Source: Paraflavitalea devenefica (lineage in GTDB: Bacteria > Bacteroidota > Bacteroidia > Chitinophagales > Chitinophagaceae). From it: 64,000 nt of DNA. Position 1 is the stretch's first letter. Each line of letters begins with the position of its first letter. The stretch lies in assembly GCF_011759375.1 (NCBI RefSeq), contig NZ_JAARML010000008.1, positions 124,001 to 188,000 on the forward strand, given 5' to 3'. Position numbers and translations under genes: made by a program. Below the pieces are notes generated by a model. It saw nothing but the letters and a program-made list of their open reading frames with translations. It was not told the DNA's origin and searched no databases. Of this stretch, positions 41,209 to 51,191 are shown piece by piece.

Positions 41209-44200
41209 AACTTTTCTTTTTCCGCAGGTCGAGCGTGCAGGGAAACTCGCTGTTGATCTCCGGTACCGGCGCATCGTATAAGAAAGGCTGCCGGTTATTC
41301 TCCACATAATGCTGCATGATGGAAAGATAAGACCGCACAAACTGCTGTCCCTGTGTATGACTGGTATTGCCAAACCGGCTGATACGGCGGGATTCTGCTT
41401 CAAAACTGTTTACCGGGAATGTATCATAACTTCTGCCGCCGGGGTGAGAAACATAATACGTACAACCCCCGATGGAGCGGCCATTCCAGGTATCTACCAT
41501 ATCAAAAGTCAACGGCGTATCCACCCCAATAGTTGGATGCAGGGCGCTGGGCGGCTGCCAGGCCCGGTACCGGATGCCGCATACAAATTCTCCTTTTACG
41601 CCTGTAGCCGTTAATGGCACCCTGCTCCCGTTGCATAACAAAATATGCCGGCTGTCCACCATACCTTTCAGTTTTACCTGTACCCTTTCAAGAGAAGAAT
41701 CAACAAACCGGGCAGTACCGGTATTGGACATCTCTTCGCCCAGCACATGCCAGGGTTCTATGCCCATGCGTAGCTCCATTTCAATATCCCGGATCGTTAC
41801 AGAACCATAATGCGGGAACCGGAATTCAAAGAATGCATTGAACCAGTTAATATCAAATGAGTACCCTTCCTTATTTAAATATTCCACCACATCCACCATA
41901 TCCTCCTTTACAAAATGCGGCAACAGGTATTTGTCATACAAAGCAGTTCCCCACCTCACCAGTTTATGCTTATAGGGCTTTTTCCAGAATGCAGCAATGA
42001 GGGCCCGGATAAGCAGTGACTGTAAGAGACTCATGTGTTTGTGGGGCGGCATATCAAAACCACGGAATTCCAGGATGCCCAGCCTGCCGGAAGATGAATC
42101 AGGTGAATATAACTTGTCAATACAAAATTCCGACCGGTGTGTGTTGCCGGTAATATCGGTGAGTAAATGACGGAATATCCTGTCTGTTATCCAGAAAGGA
42201 ATGAAGCCTTTCTCGGGCACCTGGCTGAAAGCGATCTCCATTTCATATAAGTTATCCTCCAGCCCCTCATCTATCCGCGGCGCCTGGCTGGTAGGGCCAA
42301 CAAAGGCCCCGGAAAATAAATAGGACAATGCAGGATGGTGTTGCCAGAAAGTGATCAAACTGCGCAGCAGATCGGGCCTTCTCAGCAAAGGGCTGTTGGC
42401 AGGCGATGAACCGCCAATAGTAATATGGTTGCCACCGCCTGTTCCGGTATGCCTTCCATCGAGCATGAACTTTTCAGTGCCTAATCTTGAAAGGCGGGCC
42501 TGCTCATATAATACATCGGTATTATAACAAAGCTCCTTCCAGCTTTTGGCAGGATGAATGTTTACCTCTATCACACCCGGATCGGGCGAAACCACCAGCC
42601 GCTCCAGGCGGTTATCGCGGGGTGGTTCATACCCTTCTATACGCACCGGCATTTGCAGTTTGGCGGCAGTGGCTTCTATGGAAGCCATCACATCGAGATA
42701 ATGCTCCAGGTAATGCATGGGCGGAATAAAAAGGTATAAAATTCCGTTCCTTATTTCCGCGCTCAATGCTGTTTTAATAGTGGTTACTTCAAACGTAATG
42801 TCCGGTTCTGGTTCCGGCGGATCTTCTTTTTTAGCAGGTGTTTTGCCTTTCTTTGCTGGTTCTGTAACAGGCGCCTCAGTTACCTGGTGTATTACCCGCT
42901 GGGGTGGTTCCTCGTGTACTGTAATGGTCCCGTAACGTGCGGTGATGGTATCGTGAAAAAAATCCAATGCGGGCATCTCTTCAAACAAACTGCGTTCTAC
43001 CTGCTGAGGCATTTTTGCTTTGGCCACTACCGGCAATGAGTCCAGCGGCAGGCGGAGGCCAATGGGGGAATTGCCGGGTATCAAATAAAGATGCTCCCGG
43101 TTGAACACCCATTTGCAGCTAAGCCATTTATTATTCCAGTAATTCCATTGCAGGGGTAATACATAACCCACCGGATCGCCCAGACCCTGGTTAAGTAATT
43201 GCGTCAATGTCCTTCTTTCCAGGGGATCCTTCAGATTGGCCTTGAGCGGATCAACATTCACGGGGTTCTTTCCTTCTGTCCACAAAAAATAAAACACATC
43301 TTCATAGGCCGGACTTGCATTTTCCGGGCTCACAGCCAGGTGCCTGGCCAATTCTTTTATAAATATCTCCGCATCTTTGCCAGTCAGGTTTTGGGATGTC
43401 TTTTCATGGGCAATCAGGTTAATGTTTTTCCATACCGGGTAGCCATCCTTTCTCCAGTATAAACCATATTGCCAGCGGGGCAAAGGTTCTCCCGGATACC
43501 ATTTCCCCTGTCCGTAATGGATCAACCCGCCAGGGCCAAATTTGTCCCGTAAACGAAATATCAGGTCGTGCGACAAAATCCTTTTCTCATAGCCGTCCGC
43601 TGCTGTATTCCATTGCCCCGATTCCATATCGTCAATAGCAACAAAAGTAGGCTCGCCACCCATCGTAAGCCGCACATCGTTCACCTCAAGGTCTTTATCT
43701 ACCTGGCAACCGATCGCATTAATGGCCACCCACTGTTCTTCAGAAAATGGTTTGGTCACACGGGGATCTTCATAAATACGCGTAACCGTATTTTCAAAGG
43801 AAAAGCTTACCTCACATTTATCGGTGGCGCCTACAACCGGTGCCGCACTTGCATAGTCGGCTGTGCAGGCCAGTGGTATGTGGCCCTCCCCCGCAAACAA
43901 ACCCGATGTGGGGTCCAGGCCAATCCAGCCGGCCCCGGGCACATACACTTCAGCCCAGGCATGCAGGTCGGTAAAATCTGCTTCAGGGCCCGAAGGACCG
44001 TCTAATGACTTTTCATCTGTTTTTAACTGCACCAGGTAGCCAGATACAAAACGGGCAGCCAACCCTGCATGGCGCAATACATGCACCAGCAGCCAGGCCG
44101 AGTCCCTGCAGGATCCCAATGCCCTGGTAAGTGTTTCATCCGGGGTTTGCACGCCGGGCTCCATCCGGGTAGTATAAGCAATGTCTTTATTCAGTTGCTG

Positions 44201-44653
44201 GTTAAGGGCAACGAGGAAATCAACAATACGTGTTTTCCTGCTGCTATCAACATACCGGTCAACCCATTTTTTTAATAAAAAACCATCCTCCCTGTGTTCG
44301 AGGTAGGGCGCCAACTCTTTTGCGAGTAGGGGGGAATAGGCAAAGGGGTACTCTTCAGCATATTCTTCCACAAAAAAATCAAAAGGGTTAATGACCTGCA
44401 AATTGGCAATCACTTCCACCTCTATTTCCATCGACTTTGTTTTTTCGGGAAAAACCACCCTTGCCTGGTAATTACCAAAAGGGTCCTGCTGCCAGTTTAT
44501 AAAATGATCTGCGGGTTTCAGTTTAAAGGAGTAGGCTTCGATGGCAGTACGGGAATGCACAGCAGGCCGCAAACGGAATAGATGGGGAGACAAAGACACC
44601 GGCCTGTCATAACTGTAGGTAGTTTTGTGCCGTACTGCCACACGTATTGCCAT
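41198..44653 (-). CDS. Large DUF2126 protein with N-terminal transglutaminase domain
   Basis: 1151 residues from the ATG at 44653, where homologues begin with 'MAIRVAVRHKTTYSYDRPV'; a longer frame to 44779 was not used. Residues 1-270 hold Bact_transglu_N and a transglutaminase core with C182 ('ALGSCRDSAWLLVH'), H231 and D247. The remaining ~850 residues are DUF2126 ('DKDLEVNDVRLTMGGEPTFV', 'WQYGLYWRKDGYPVW', 'GTGGGNHITIGGSSP', 'GCTYYVSHPGGRSYDTFPVN'). DUF2126 is believed to contain a glutamine-synthetase/GCS-like ligase fold. It converges with the paired transglutaminase gene, so the three genes form one functional cluster on two strands. Confidence 0.92.
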   Translation of the reverse strand: MAIRVAVRHKTTYSYDRPVSLSPHLFRLRPAVHSRTAIEAYSFKLKPADHFINWQQDPFGNYQARVVFPEKTKSMEIEVEVIANLQVINPFDFFVEEYAEEYPFAYSPLLAKELAPYLEHREDGFLLKKWVDRYVDSSRKTRIVDFLVALNQQLNKDIAYTTRMEPGVQTPDETLTRALGSCRDSAWLLVHVLRHAGLAARFVSGYLVQLKTDEKSLDGPSGPEADFTDLHAWAEVYVPGAGWIGLDPTSGLFAGEGHIPLACTADYASAAPVVGATDKCEVSFSFENTVTRIYEDPRVTKPFSEEQWVAINAIGCQVDKDLEVNDVRLTMGGEPTFVAIDDMESGQWNTAADGYEKRILSHDLIFRLRDKFGPGGLIHYGQGKWYPGEPLPRWQYGLYWRKDGYPVWKNINLIAHEKTSQNLTGKDAEIFIKELARHLAVSPENASPAYEDVFYFLWTEGKNPVNVDPLKANLKDPLERRTLTQLLNQGLGDPVGYVLPLQWNYWNNKWLSCKWVFNREHLYLIPGNSPIGLRLPLDSLPVVAKAKMPQQVERSLFEEMPALDFFHDTITARYGTITVHEEPPQRVIHQVTEAPVTEPAKKGKTPAKKEDPPEPEPDITFEVTTIKTALSAEIRNGILYLFIPPMHYLEHYLDVMASIEATAAKLQMPVRIEGYEPPRDNRLERLVVSPDPGVIEVNIHPAKSWKELCYNTDVLYEQARLSRLGTEKFMLDGRHTGTGGGNHITIGGSSPANSPLLRRPDLLRSLITFWQHHPALSYLFSGAFVGPTSQAPRIDEGLEDNLYEMEIAFSQVPEKGFIPFWITDRIFRHLLTDITGNTHRSEFCIDKLYSPDSSSGRLGILEFRGFDMPPHKHMSLLQSLLIRALIAAFWKKPYKHKLVRWGTALYDKYLLPHFVKEDMVDVVEYLNKEGYSFDINWFNAFFEFRFPHYGSVTIRDIEMELRMGIEPWHVLGEEMSNTGTARFVDSSLERVQVKLKGMVDSRHILLCNGSRVPLTATGVKGEFVCGIRYRAWQPPSALHPTIGVDTPLTFDMVDTWNGRSIGGCTYYVSHPGGRSYDTFPVNSFEAESRRISRFGNTSHTQGQQFVRSYLSIMQHYVENNRQPFLYDAPVPEINSEFPCTLDLRKKKSFMW

Positions 44654-44835
44654 AAAGCTTAGTTTGGTTAAGTGAATGGCAATACAATCTTCTCTTAAAT
44701 TTAAGGGAAAACTGTGATTTAAAAACTGATTTGTGATTTTGGAGGACAACCTGCGCCATGTTTCATGAACTGCTATCAATTAATAGGTTATGGGCATGCT
44801 TTTTTAAAAAAATAGCAGAAAAAACAGGAAAAAGT

Positions 44836-44865
44836 TTTGTAGTAATTATTCAACCCTTATCTTTG
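44836..44865 (+). promoter_or_regulatory. Promoter of tRNA-Val
   Basis: TTTG at 44836-44839 and TATCTTTG at 44858-44865, separated by 18 bases, match the Bacteroidota TTTG / TAnnTTTG consensus. Transcription should start near 44870, about 55 bases upstream of the mature tRNA. It is the best promoter in the window. Confidence 0.85.
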
Positions 44866-44924
44866 CACTCCCAAAACAATAATACGGTACAGCGAAAAGG
44901 AAAAATGAGGGAAGTTTTGGAGAA

Positions 44925-44999
44925 GGGAGTTTAGCTCAGTTGGTTCAGAGCATCTGCCTTACAAGCAGAGGGTCGGCGGTTCGAGCCCGTCAACTCCCA
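44925..44999 (+). tRNA. tRNA-Val (anticodon TAC)
   Basis: A complete cloverleaf can be drawn. The acceptor stem is GGGAGTT/AACTCCC (44925-44931 with 44992-44998), discriminator A. The D-arm contains AGCTCAGTTGGTTCAGAGC. The anticodon stem TCTGC/GCAGA encloses loop CTTACAA with anticodon TAC at 44960-44962. The T-loop is TTCGAGC. No CCA is encoded after the discriminator (only CA). It reads GUA and, with modification, other valine codons. Confidence 0.97.
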
Positions 45000-45002
45000 C
45001 AA

Positions 45003-45045
45003 AAAAAGGATCATTACTTACAGTAGTGATCCTTTTTTGTTTTTT
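45003..45045. terminator. Terminator after tRNA-Val, usable in both directions
   Basis: GGATCATTACT (45008-45018) pairs with AGTAGTGATCC (45022-45032) with one wobble and a three-base loop. It is flanked by A7 on the left and T6-G-T6 on the right. On the plus strand it ends the tRNA transcript; on the minus strand it can end the gliding-type protein transcript that stops at 45078. Confidence 0.9.
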
Positions 45046-45077
45046 ATTTCATTCTCTATTAATACGCGCACACGCCC

Positions 45078-48000
45078 CTACTTCACCACCATCACAATCC
45101 CCTTTTCCTTTTTCACCGGTTCCTCTTCCAGTTGGTACGTGCAGGTCCATACAAAAGTGCCGGCCTGTAATTGCCCGCCGCAGGTCCCATCCCACCCTTT
45201 GCGGATATCTGTCGTTCTGAAAATGGGCTGCCCCCAGCGGTTGTAAATAGCAAATTCATACTTGGCCAGGTTGCCAAAGATCAATGGTTTGAAGAGGTCG
45301 TTCTGCCTGTTGTTATTGGGAGAAAAAGCATTGGGAATATATAGCCCTTTCATACAATCCTTCATTACAATCTCCACGGTATCTTTTCCTTTACAATGGT
45401 ACTGGTCGCTCACCTCCAGCCAGTAAACGCCCGCTTTGGTAACGAGGATCGAATTACTGGTACTGCCCGAACTCCATAAATAAGCAGCAAAAGCGCCGGC
45501 AGGTGTAAGGGTGTGTTTGCTATAACTGCAAATGGTGGTATCAGCAGGCAGGAAACCAGCCGGCAGCGGCACCATCCTGTCTACCACAACCGTATCGGCG
45601 CCGGTACAACCATGCTGATCTGTAACCTCCACCGCATACTGGCCTGGCTGTGCCGCCGTTACTGTACGGCCGGTATGACCGGTATTCCAGGCATACAGAC
45701 TGTAACCGCCCGGATCCAGCAGGCGTGTGGCACCTTCACACAAAGGAGCATCTGCTCCCAGGCTGGGCGCAGGGTTGGTGAATACCTGCAATACCCTGAA
45801 GGTATCTGCCGACTTACAGCCATTGACCGCCTCCCCTTTCACCCAGTAAGTGCCGGCAGTAAATACCGTGAGTTGTTGGGCCGTGCTGCCATTGCTCCAT
45901 TGATAATGGTTAAAACCGGGGCCTGCATCCAGCACCAAACTGTCGCCTGCACAAAAGGACGCATCGGCACCCAGTGCGATGGGTGGCGCCTGGTTCACCT
46001 TCACCCGGATAGAATCATACACAAAACAGCCGGCTGTTTTTTCTGCACTCACATAATACATCGTATCCATGAGTGGCGCTACTTTGATGGATTGTGTATT
46101 GAGAGCACTGATACGGTAATTGGGATACCAGCTATAATTAAAGAAAGAAGCCGGCGCCGTAATTGTGATGGTATCTTTTTCACAGATGGTTATTACATCC
46201 GTGCCAATATCAAAAGGGATGGGTGGATGCGGCTTCACCTCCAGTGTATCCCGGAAAGGATTGCCACAGGAATCTGTGACCAGCACATGGTAGATGCCGG
46301 GCAGTGTTACCTTCAATACAGAATCAACCGAACCATCCTGCCATTGGTAAGAAGCATAGCCTTTGCGCGCATTCAGTTGTATGGTATTGCCGGGACAGAT
46401 GATGGTATCATTGCCCAGTCGCACCGGGCCATTTGAACGGCGTACGATTACCTTAATAGAATCTGTAAGCAGTGAGCAGCCTTGCACGCTTCCATACAGT
46501 TTAAACTCGCCCGGATTTTTGAAATTGAACTGGAATACAGAATCATTCACCGCCCGGAATGACTGAACATACGTCGTGTCATATTCCAGGAAGGGAAAGG
46601 TACCGCAGCCGGGATTCTTCCGGGCTTTGAGCGTCAGTGAACCGGATACGCAGATCGTATCGGCCGAAGCCAGCAAGGATAACGTATCACAATGTGAGAC
46701 CTGCCGGCAGGCAGGCAGCGCATAAGGCACCGTATTCCATGAAATAAGGGTCTTGTTGGTGCTTTCAGAAAGGTCATTGGAGCCAATAGACTGTATTCCA
46801 TAAATGTCTGGCTCCAGCTTGTAGGGCTCTATATAAGTACCAAAATCATCCCACCCCAGGCAATTGGAAGCCGTGTCGGAAATATGCAGGTTGAGGAATT
46901 CAATCTTGTTGATATTCGAAATACTATCGCCCAGCAGTTTCACCACCAGGTCGCTGCCATCCGCCAGGCGGAGCGCAGTATTTTCAACGGGCATCCCCTC
47001 TCCGAGGTAATGCTTACGCCGCTGCTTCAGTATCTGTCCATTCTTAAACTGTACATAATAGGCATCGGCCGTATAGCCACTTAAAACATGCAGCATACTG
47101 AATACGCCCGATCCGTCTTTAAAGACCGTTATGCGGGTATTGTAATAATTACTTTCATAGGGATTCCTGAAACAATAAGCCCGTACAAAATTGCCCAAAG
47201 GATCAAGCTCCACCACCCCTGCATGGTACAGATCGGCCGTATCAATCGTCCAGGTCGCACGGTAATACTTGTACAACTTGCCAACAAGCGCATAATTGCC
47301 ATTATCCAGCTTTACCACCTGTTCTCCGCTTAGGAAGCCCAGGTTAAAATTCGAGGCGTCTATGGGTTTGAAAAACTTCGTTGAGATCGTATCGCCGGTA
47401 TTCTTATTGATCCGGTACATACTGAAGCTGGTGCCATTATAAGGCAGGTATCGCGCAAAAGAAACCAGCTCATTTTGTTTTATATCGAAGCCGATAGGTC
47501 TGTCAAAATTGGCTGACCATAAGGTGTAGTACCTGCTCCAGGCAATCGTACCATCGGCAGCGCTGAGCCGCGTAATATTGTAACCATCGGCCCAGTGCGG
47601 ACTGGAAAGAAAAATATCGCCGGTATAAGGGTCCTGTTGCAGGTCCTGTATATAAAAATAGTCGGCACTACCGCTACCGCCCACCTGCCACAGCCGCGAC
47701 CGGTACGTTTTGCTCCAGATTATATTACCGGTATTATCTGTACGGGTAAATATCACATCGTTATTTTGGGTAACCGGATTATGGGTAGCGCCTCCCAGCA
47801 GAAAAGAACCATCCTGCAGTTCAACCAGCTTATAATAATTAATAAAACCGTAGTTGACGTGATTCACAGTGTCGTATAAGCGGTTCCAGTGAAGCGTGCC
47901 GCTATCTGTGCATTTCATTAAGAAACCACCACTCCGGTAAGGCGGATTCCGGCTTGCCCATTCTCCGCTGATCAATACATTGCCATCGGAAAGTAAGAGT

Positions 48001-48341
48001 GAATTGGTTACATAATACGTCATCGTATCTTCCTGCAGAAAATAACGGCCGGCCGTATCAAAACATACGGCCATGGTGCGGGCAAGTGCCGCAGGCAAGG
48101 ATATATTGGCTACCGGTTGCTGAAGTCGTTTTGTATCGCGGTGAGGTGAATGCGATACGCCCGCCTGTTGGGGAAAGAGTGGTGATGTGTTCTGAATGCT
48201 TCTCCTGTTCAAGGTGCGCAAACGGTGCAGGGAATCTATTGTCCGTGCATTACCCCTTCCGGGCAGCAGGTCCTGCGCCAGGCTACAGCCATGTACCAGG
48301 AGCAACAGGACAATAAGCAGGTTTGGTTTTCGCGGGTTCAT
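45078..48341 (-). CDS. Large T9SS type B (CHU_C / gliding motility-associated) secreted protein
   Basis: 1087 residues from the ATG at 48341, which gives a clean signal peptide ('LLIVLLLLVHGCSLAQ'); a frame extension to 48416 was not used. Residues ~90-480 resemble repeats of a secreted propeller ('GGFLMKCTDSGTLHWNRLYD', 'DGSFLLGGATHNP'). Residues ~580-980 hold five or so Ig/PKD-like modules built on 'LGADASFCAGDSLVLDAGPG' and 'YQWxxGSTxQ'. The last ~90 residues are the CHU_C sorting domain ('YIPNAFSPNNNRQND', 'YEFAIYNRWGQPIF', 'WDGTCGGQLQAGTFVW'). It is probably a surface protein; a role in motility is only a family label. Confidence 0.9.
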   Translation of the reverse strand: MNPRKPNLLIVLLLLVHGCSLAQDLLPGRGNARTIDSLHRLRTLNRRSIQNTSPLFPQQAGVSHSPHRDTKRLQQPVANISLPAALARTMAVCFDTAGRYFLQEDTMTYYVTNSLLLSDGNVLISGEWASRNPPYRSGGFLMKCTDSGTLHWNRLYDTVNHVNYGFINYYKLVELQDGSFLLGGATHNPVTQNNDVIFTRTDNTGNIIWSKTYRSRLWQVGGSGSADYFYIQDLQQDPYTGDIFLSSPHWADGYNITRLSAADGTIAWSRYYTLWSANFDRPIGFDIKQNELVSFARYLPYNGTSFSMYRINKNTGDTISTKFFKPIDASNFNLGFLSGEQVVKLDNGNYALVGKLYKYYRATWTIDTADLYHAGVVELDPLGNFVRAYCFRNPYESNYYNTRITVFKDGSGVFSMLHVLSGYTADAYYVQFKNGQILKQRRKHYLGEGMPVENTALRLADGSDLVVKLLGDSISNINKIEFLNLHISDTASNCLGWDDFGTYIEPYKLEPDIYGIQSIGSNDLSESTNKTLISWNTVPYALPACRQVSHCDTLSLLASADTICVSGSLTLKARKNPGCGTFPFLEYDTTYVQSFRAVNDSVFQFNFKNPGEFKLYGSVQGCSLLTDSIKVIVRRSNGPVRLGNDTIICPGNTIQLNARKGYASYQWQDGSVDSVLKVTLPGIYHVLVTDSCGNPFRDTLEVKPHPPIPFDIGTDVITICEKDTITITAPASFFNYSWYPNYRISALNTQSIKVAPLMDTMYYVSAEKTAGCFVYDSIRVKVNQAPPIALGADASFCAGDSLVLDAGPGFNHYQWSNGSTAQQLTVFTAGTYWVKGEAVNGCKSADTFRVLQVFTNPAPSLGADAPLCEGATRLLDPGGYSLYAWNTGHTGRTVTAAQPGQYAVEVTDQHGCTGADTVVVDRMVPLPAGFLPADTTICSYSKHTLTPAGAFAAYLWSSGSTSNSILVTKAGVYWLEVSDQYHCKGKDTVEIVMKDCMKGLYIPNAFSPNNNRQNDLFKPLIFGNLAKYEFAIYNRWGQPIFRTTDIRKGWDGTCGGQLQAGTFVWTCTYQLEEEPVKKEKGIVMVVK

Positions 48342-48453
48342 GTTTTGGGCGTGTCCATATCCGTAAAACGGCCTATGCAAACTGTTCAAATATATGCGAA
48401 AACAGGGAAGTTTCAAATGACCAGACGGTTACCTTTTACCCTGTGCCGGTCAC

Positions 48454-50832
48454 TCATTTTTTATTGTCCAATATCTTCCTTGCCCTGAATAAATGGTCCG
48501 CCGTCTGCAGCAATTTATTCAGCAGCCGGCTGTTATAACCCGGATGGGTGCTGATGAATGCTGAAACGGTAGCGGCTGCCCGCTCACTTTGGTACATGCC
48601 CAGGGTGGCCTGCAGCCAGTTGTAGGGGAAGAAAATATCGCCGGTACGCTGTATGTCTTCCAGTAAGTCCAATGAAGGCATAATGTATTGCTCAGCGCCA
48701 TTTCCCCGCAAGGGATGATGCAGGTAGGCTACGGCGGTATTCACCCATGCTTCCTTGCGCCTGTTCTTTACATCCTTCAGTGATTCAAAAAAGCTGCCCC
48801 TGACCTTCTCATCAGCAGCCAGCGATGGCATCAGGAACTCCAGCCTTGCCTTTTTATCGGGGTTCTCTGTCCGCGCCAGTTGTTCTTTCAATATCTCCCC
48901 TGCTGCGGGATGGTTCCTCAGCGCCAGCCCGGCAGCGAGGTCGGTATAATCATCCTCCGTCAGCTTTACGCCTGCCGGTGGTTGTTTATGATTCCAGGTA
49001 TTGTACATACTGTTCCGGGCTGCTTCACTCGCTGCTATGCCTGTCCAGGCTTTGAAAAACTGCTTCTTCATATTGGGTTTACCGGCATTATTCATCATCT
49101 TCAGCAGTTGCGCTTCTACGATCACCTGCAACTCACTACGCTTTGCCGGTGATAGATAAACCCAATAAATATTATTCAGCTCATTCAGTAATAACTGGCT
49201 GATCAGTTCCTCTTTTTCAATCGACAGATCTTTCAGGATAACCAACATCCAGTTTTCCGGCGTCACGTCTCTGCCTTCGATCACATTCTCATACAGGTTG
49301 ACATAATTGAATGCCCGCAATACAGGGTCTTTGATCTGCCAGATAGTTCCTGTTGTTGTCGTATCTATATTGAACAATCCATACGTATTGCCCTTTACAT
49401 CCGTGAGGAACTGGTTGATCGCTGGCCTTCCCGGCCTATTGACCCAACTGTCGTTCCATGATTGCAGGTCTTCTGTAGTATGGCTATCAAGGATGGTGAT
49501 CAGGTCGGGCCAGGTGGCATTATTAAAAGCATACTTACGCAGGTATTCCTGCAAGCCTTTCTGCAGTGCGGGCGAGCCAATCAGCCGCTCCAGTTGCAGC
49601 ATCATGATGGGCGCCTTGTGATAAATGATATTGCCGTATAACGAGCCCGCCTCATCGAGGTTGTCCAGCGGCTGGCGGATGGGGTTGGCGCCCCGGGTAC
49701 GGTCTACGCTATACGCAGCGGGATAATGATCGATCATAAACTTCAGGCCGGCATTATTATCGGGCAGCATGACGCCCGCAATTTTATCGGCCATAAAATT
49801 GGCAAACACTTCTTTCATCCATACGTCATTGAACCATTTCATCGTCACCAGGTCGCCAAACCACATATGGGAAGTTTCATGCGCTATCAGGGTGGCCCGC
49901 CGGATCAGTTGCGTACGGGTAGCGCTGCTGTCGAGGAACAGGGAATTGGCATTGTACCAGATGGCGCCCGGATGTTCCATGCCGCCAAACTGGAAATCGG
50001 GAATGGCGGCAAAGCTGAATTTGCGGAAGGGATAGGGTATACCGGTATACCCTTCGAGGAACTGCAGGGACTGCGCATGCATATCAAAGATGGCCGGGAT
50101 GCTGGAAGCCAGTTTGACACTGTCGGTTTCCCGGTACAAGAACTCCATCTCACGGCCGCCGGCCATTTTCGTTGCTGTGTTGAACCGGCCCGCCGTAAAA
50201 GAAAAAAGATAGGTGGGGATGGTATCTGATGGGCCGAACTGCCAGGCGGTACTACTGTCTTGCGGCGTGGTTTTTACCAGTGGTCCGTTGGACATGGCTT
50301 TCCATGCCTGTGGTATGGTGATGGAAAGCTCAAAGATGGCTTTCAGATCAGGCTGGTCAAAACAGGGAAAAGCCGTTCTTGCCCGCTCGGGCACAAACAA
50401 AGCATACATATAATCAGGGTTCCTGTTCAGTGCGCTGTTGCCAGCTTCAAATAACAGTTCTGCTTTGTTCTCCCCTTTCTTCAGGCTGCCAGCCGGGATG
50501 ATAATATGCTCATTCTCATGGCGTACATCTTTCTGATGGCCATTTACCTTCAATGACCGTACACTTCCCGGGGCCTGTTTAAAATCGAGGACGACGTCGA
50601 CGGTATCACTGCTAAGGGTGAAAAACACCGTTTCAAGGCCCGTAACCGGCTGGTCTTTTTGCGCTGGCAGGGTAAAATCTAGCTGGTACCGGATGCCCGA
50701 CAACAATGCTTTCCGCTGCCCGGCCAGGGTAAGCGGCACACCGGGCGCAGGCGCTGGTTCAGGAGCCTCCTTACAGGAAACGCCCATCAGCACGATGAAG
50801 CAAGAGATAAGGAGCAAACGGGTCAGGGACAT
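48454..50832 (-). CDS. M1-family aminopeptidase lipoprotein
   Basis: 792 residues from the ATG at 50832. A lipoprotein signal carries lipobox LMGVSC. The N-terminal M1 beta-domain is followed by the exopeptidase motif 'FGGMEHPGAIWYN' (GAMEN equivalent). The gluzincin site is 'LIAHETSHMWFGDLVTMKWF' with the second glutamate in 'WMKEVFANFM'. A long alpha-helical C-terminal domain ends the protein. It removes N-terminal amino acids from peptides in the periplasm or at the outer membrane. It is transcribed on its own, 112 bases upstream of the CHU_C gene. Confidence 0.93.
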   Translation of the reverse strand: MSLTRLLLISCFIVLMGVSCKEAPEPAPAPGVPLTLAGQRKALLSGIRYQLDFTLPAQKDQPVTGLETVFFTLSSDTVDVVLDFKQAPGSVRSLKVNGHQKDVRHENEHIIIPAGSLKKGENKAELLFEAGNSALNRNPDYMYALFVPERARTAFPCFDQPDLKAIFELSITIPQAWKAMSNGPLVKTTPQDSSTAWQFGPSDTIPTYLFSFTAGRFNTATKMAGGREMEFLYRETDSVKLASSIPAIFDMHAQSLQFLEGYTGIPYPFRKFSFAAIPDFQFGGMEHPGAIWYNANSLFLDSSATRTQLIRRATLIAHETSHMWFGDLVTMKWFNDVWMKEVFANFMADKIAGVMLPDNNAGLKFMIDHYPAAYSVDRTRGANPIRQPLDNLDEAGSLYGNIIYHKAPIMMLQLERLIGSPALQKGLQEYLRKYAFNNATWPDLITILDSHTTEDLQSWNDSWVNRPGRPAINQFLTDVKGNTYGLFNIDTTTTGTIWQIKDPVLRAFNYVNLYENVIEGRDVTPENWMLVILKDLSIEKEELISQLLLNELNNIYWVYLSPAKRSELQVIVEAQLLKMMNNAGKPNMKKQFFKAWTGIAASEAARNSMYNTWNHKQPPAGVKLTEDDYTDLAAGLALRNHPAAGEILKEQLARTENPDKKARLEFLMPSLAADEKVRGSFFESLKDVKNRRKEAWVNTAVAYLHHPLRGNGAEQYIMPSLDLLEDIQRTGDIFFPYNWLQATLGMYQSERAAATVSAFISTHPGYNSRLLNKLLQTADHLFRARKILDNKK

Positions 50833-51191
50833 AGTATGGGTTTGGCTTGCGAAAAGGGGTTCAAAAATAAGCAATATCCCTTCAGTACAAGACAGCTATC
50901 CTAAACCCCTGATAATCTTATATTAGTTCGTCACTAAGAAAAAGGATAATCCAGAGATACTCCACATATAAAGCAGATATATTCCAGAGATATACCGCTT
51001 CTAATACATCTGGAATATCTCTGGAATATTTGCATAATATCTGTTTAATATATCTAGTATAAATAATGGATTAGATACGACTAAGGATGGATTACATAGG
51101 CCTCAGGTATGGCATACAGGAAGATGCCCCAACGGGAAAGCGGCGCCGGTGTGACGGTCCTGTAGACATCAGTAAAAAGAGGAAATTGCTG
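50833..51191. other. A/T-rich intergenic region with a perfect inverted repeat
   Basis: 359 bases between the aminopeptidase gene (minus) and the exonuclease gene (minus). ATATTCCAGAGATAT at 50979-50993 is the exact reverse complement of 51015-51029, 21 bases apart. An outer pair, CAGATAT (50974-50980) and ATATCTG (51037-51043), nests around and partly overlaps it. A partial direct copy, CCAGAGATA, is at 50951. No coding potential was seen. The structure could be an operator for the aminopeptidase gene, or a hairpin ending the exonuclease transcript. Confidence 0.5.

Noticed and set aside
44925..45045. tRNA-Val as an integration site for a mobile element
   Set aside because: No integrase, no direct repeat of the tRNA 3' end and no phage-like genes were seen on either side.
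45513..46436. Plus-strand frame of 307 codons opposite the CHU_C protein
   Set aside because: No domain, and the opposite strand encodes clear Ig-like repeats.
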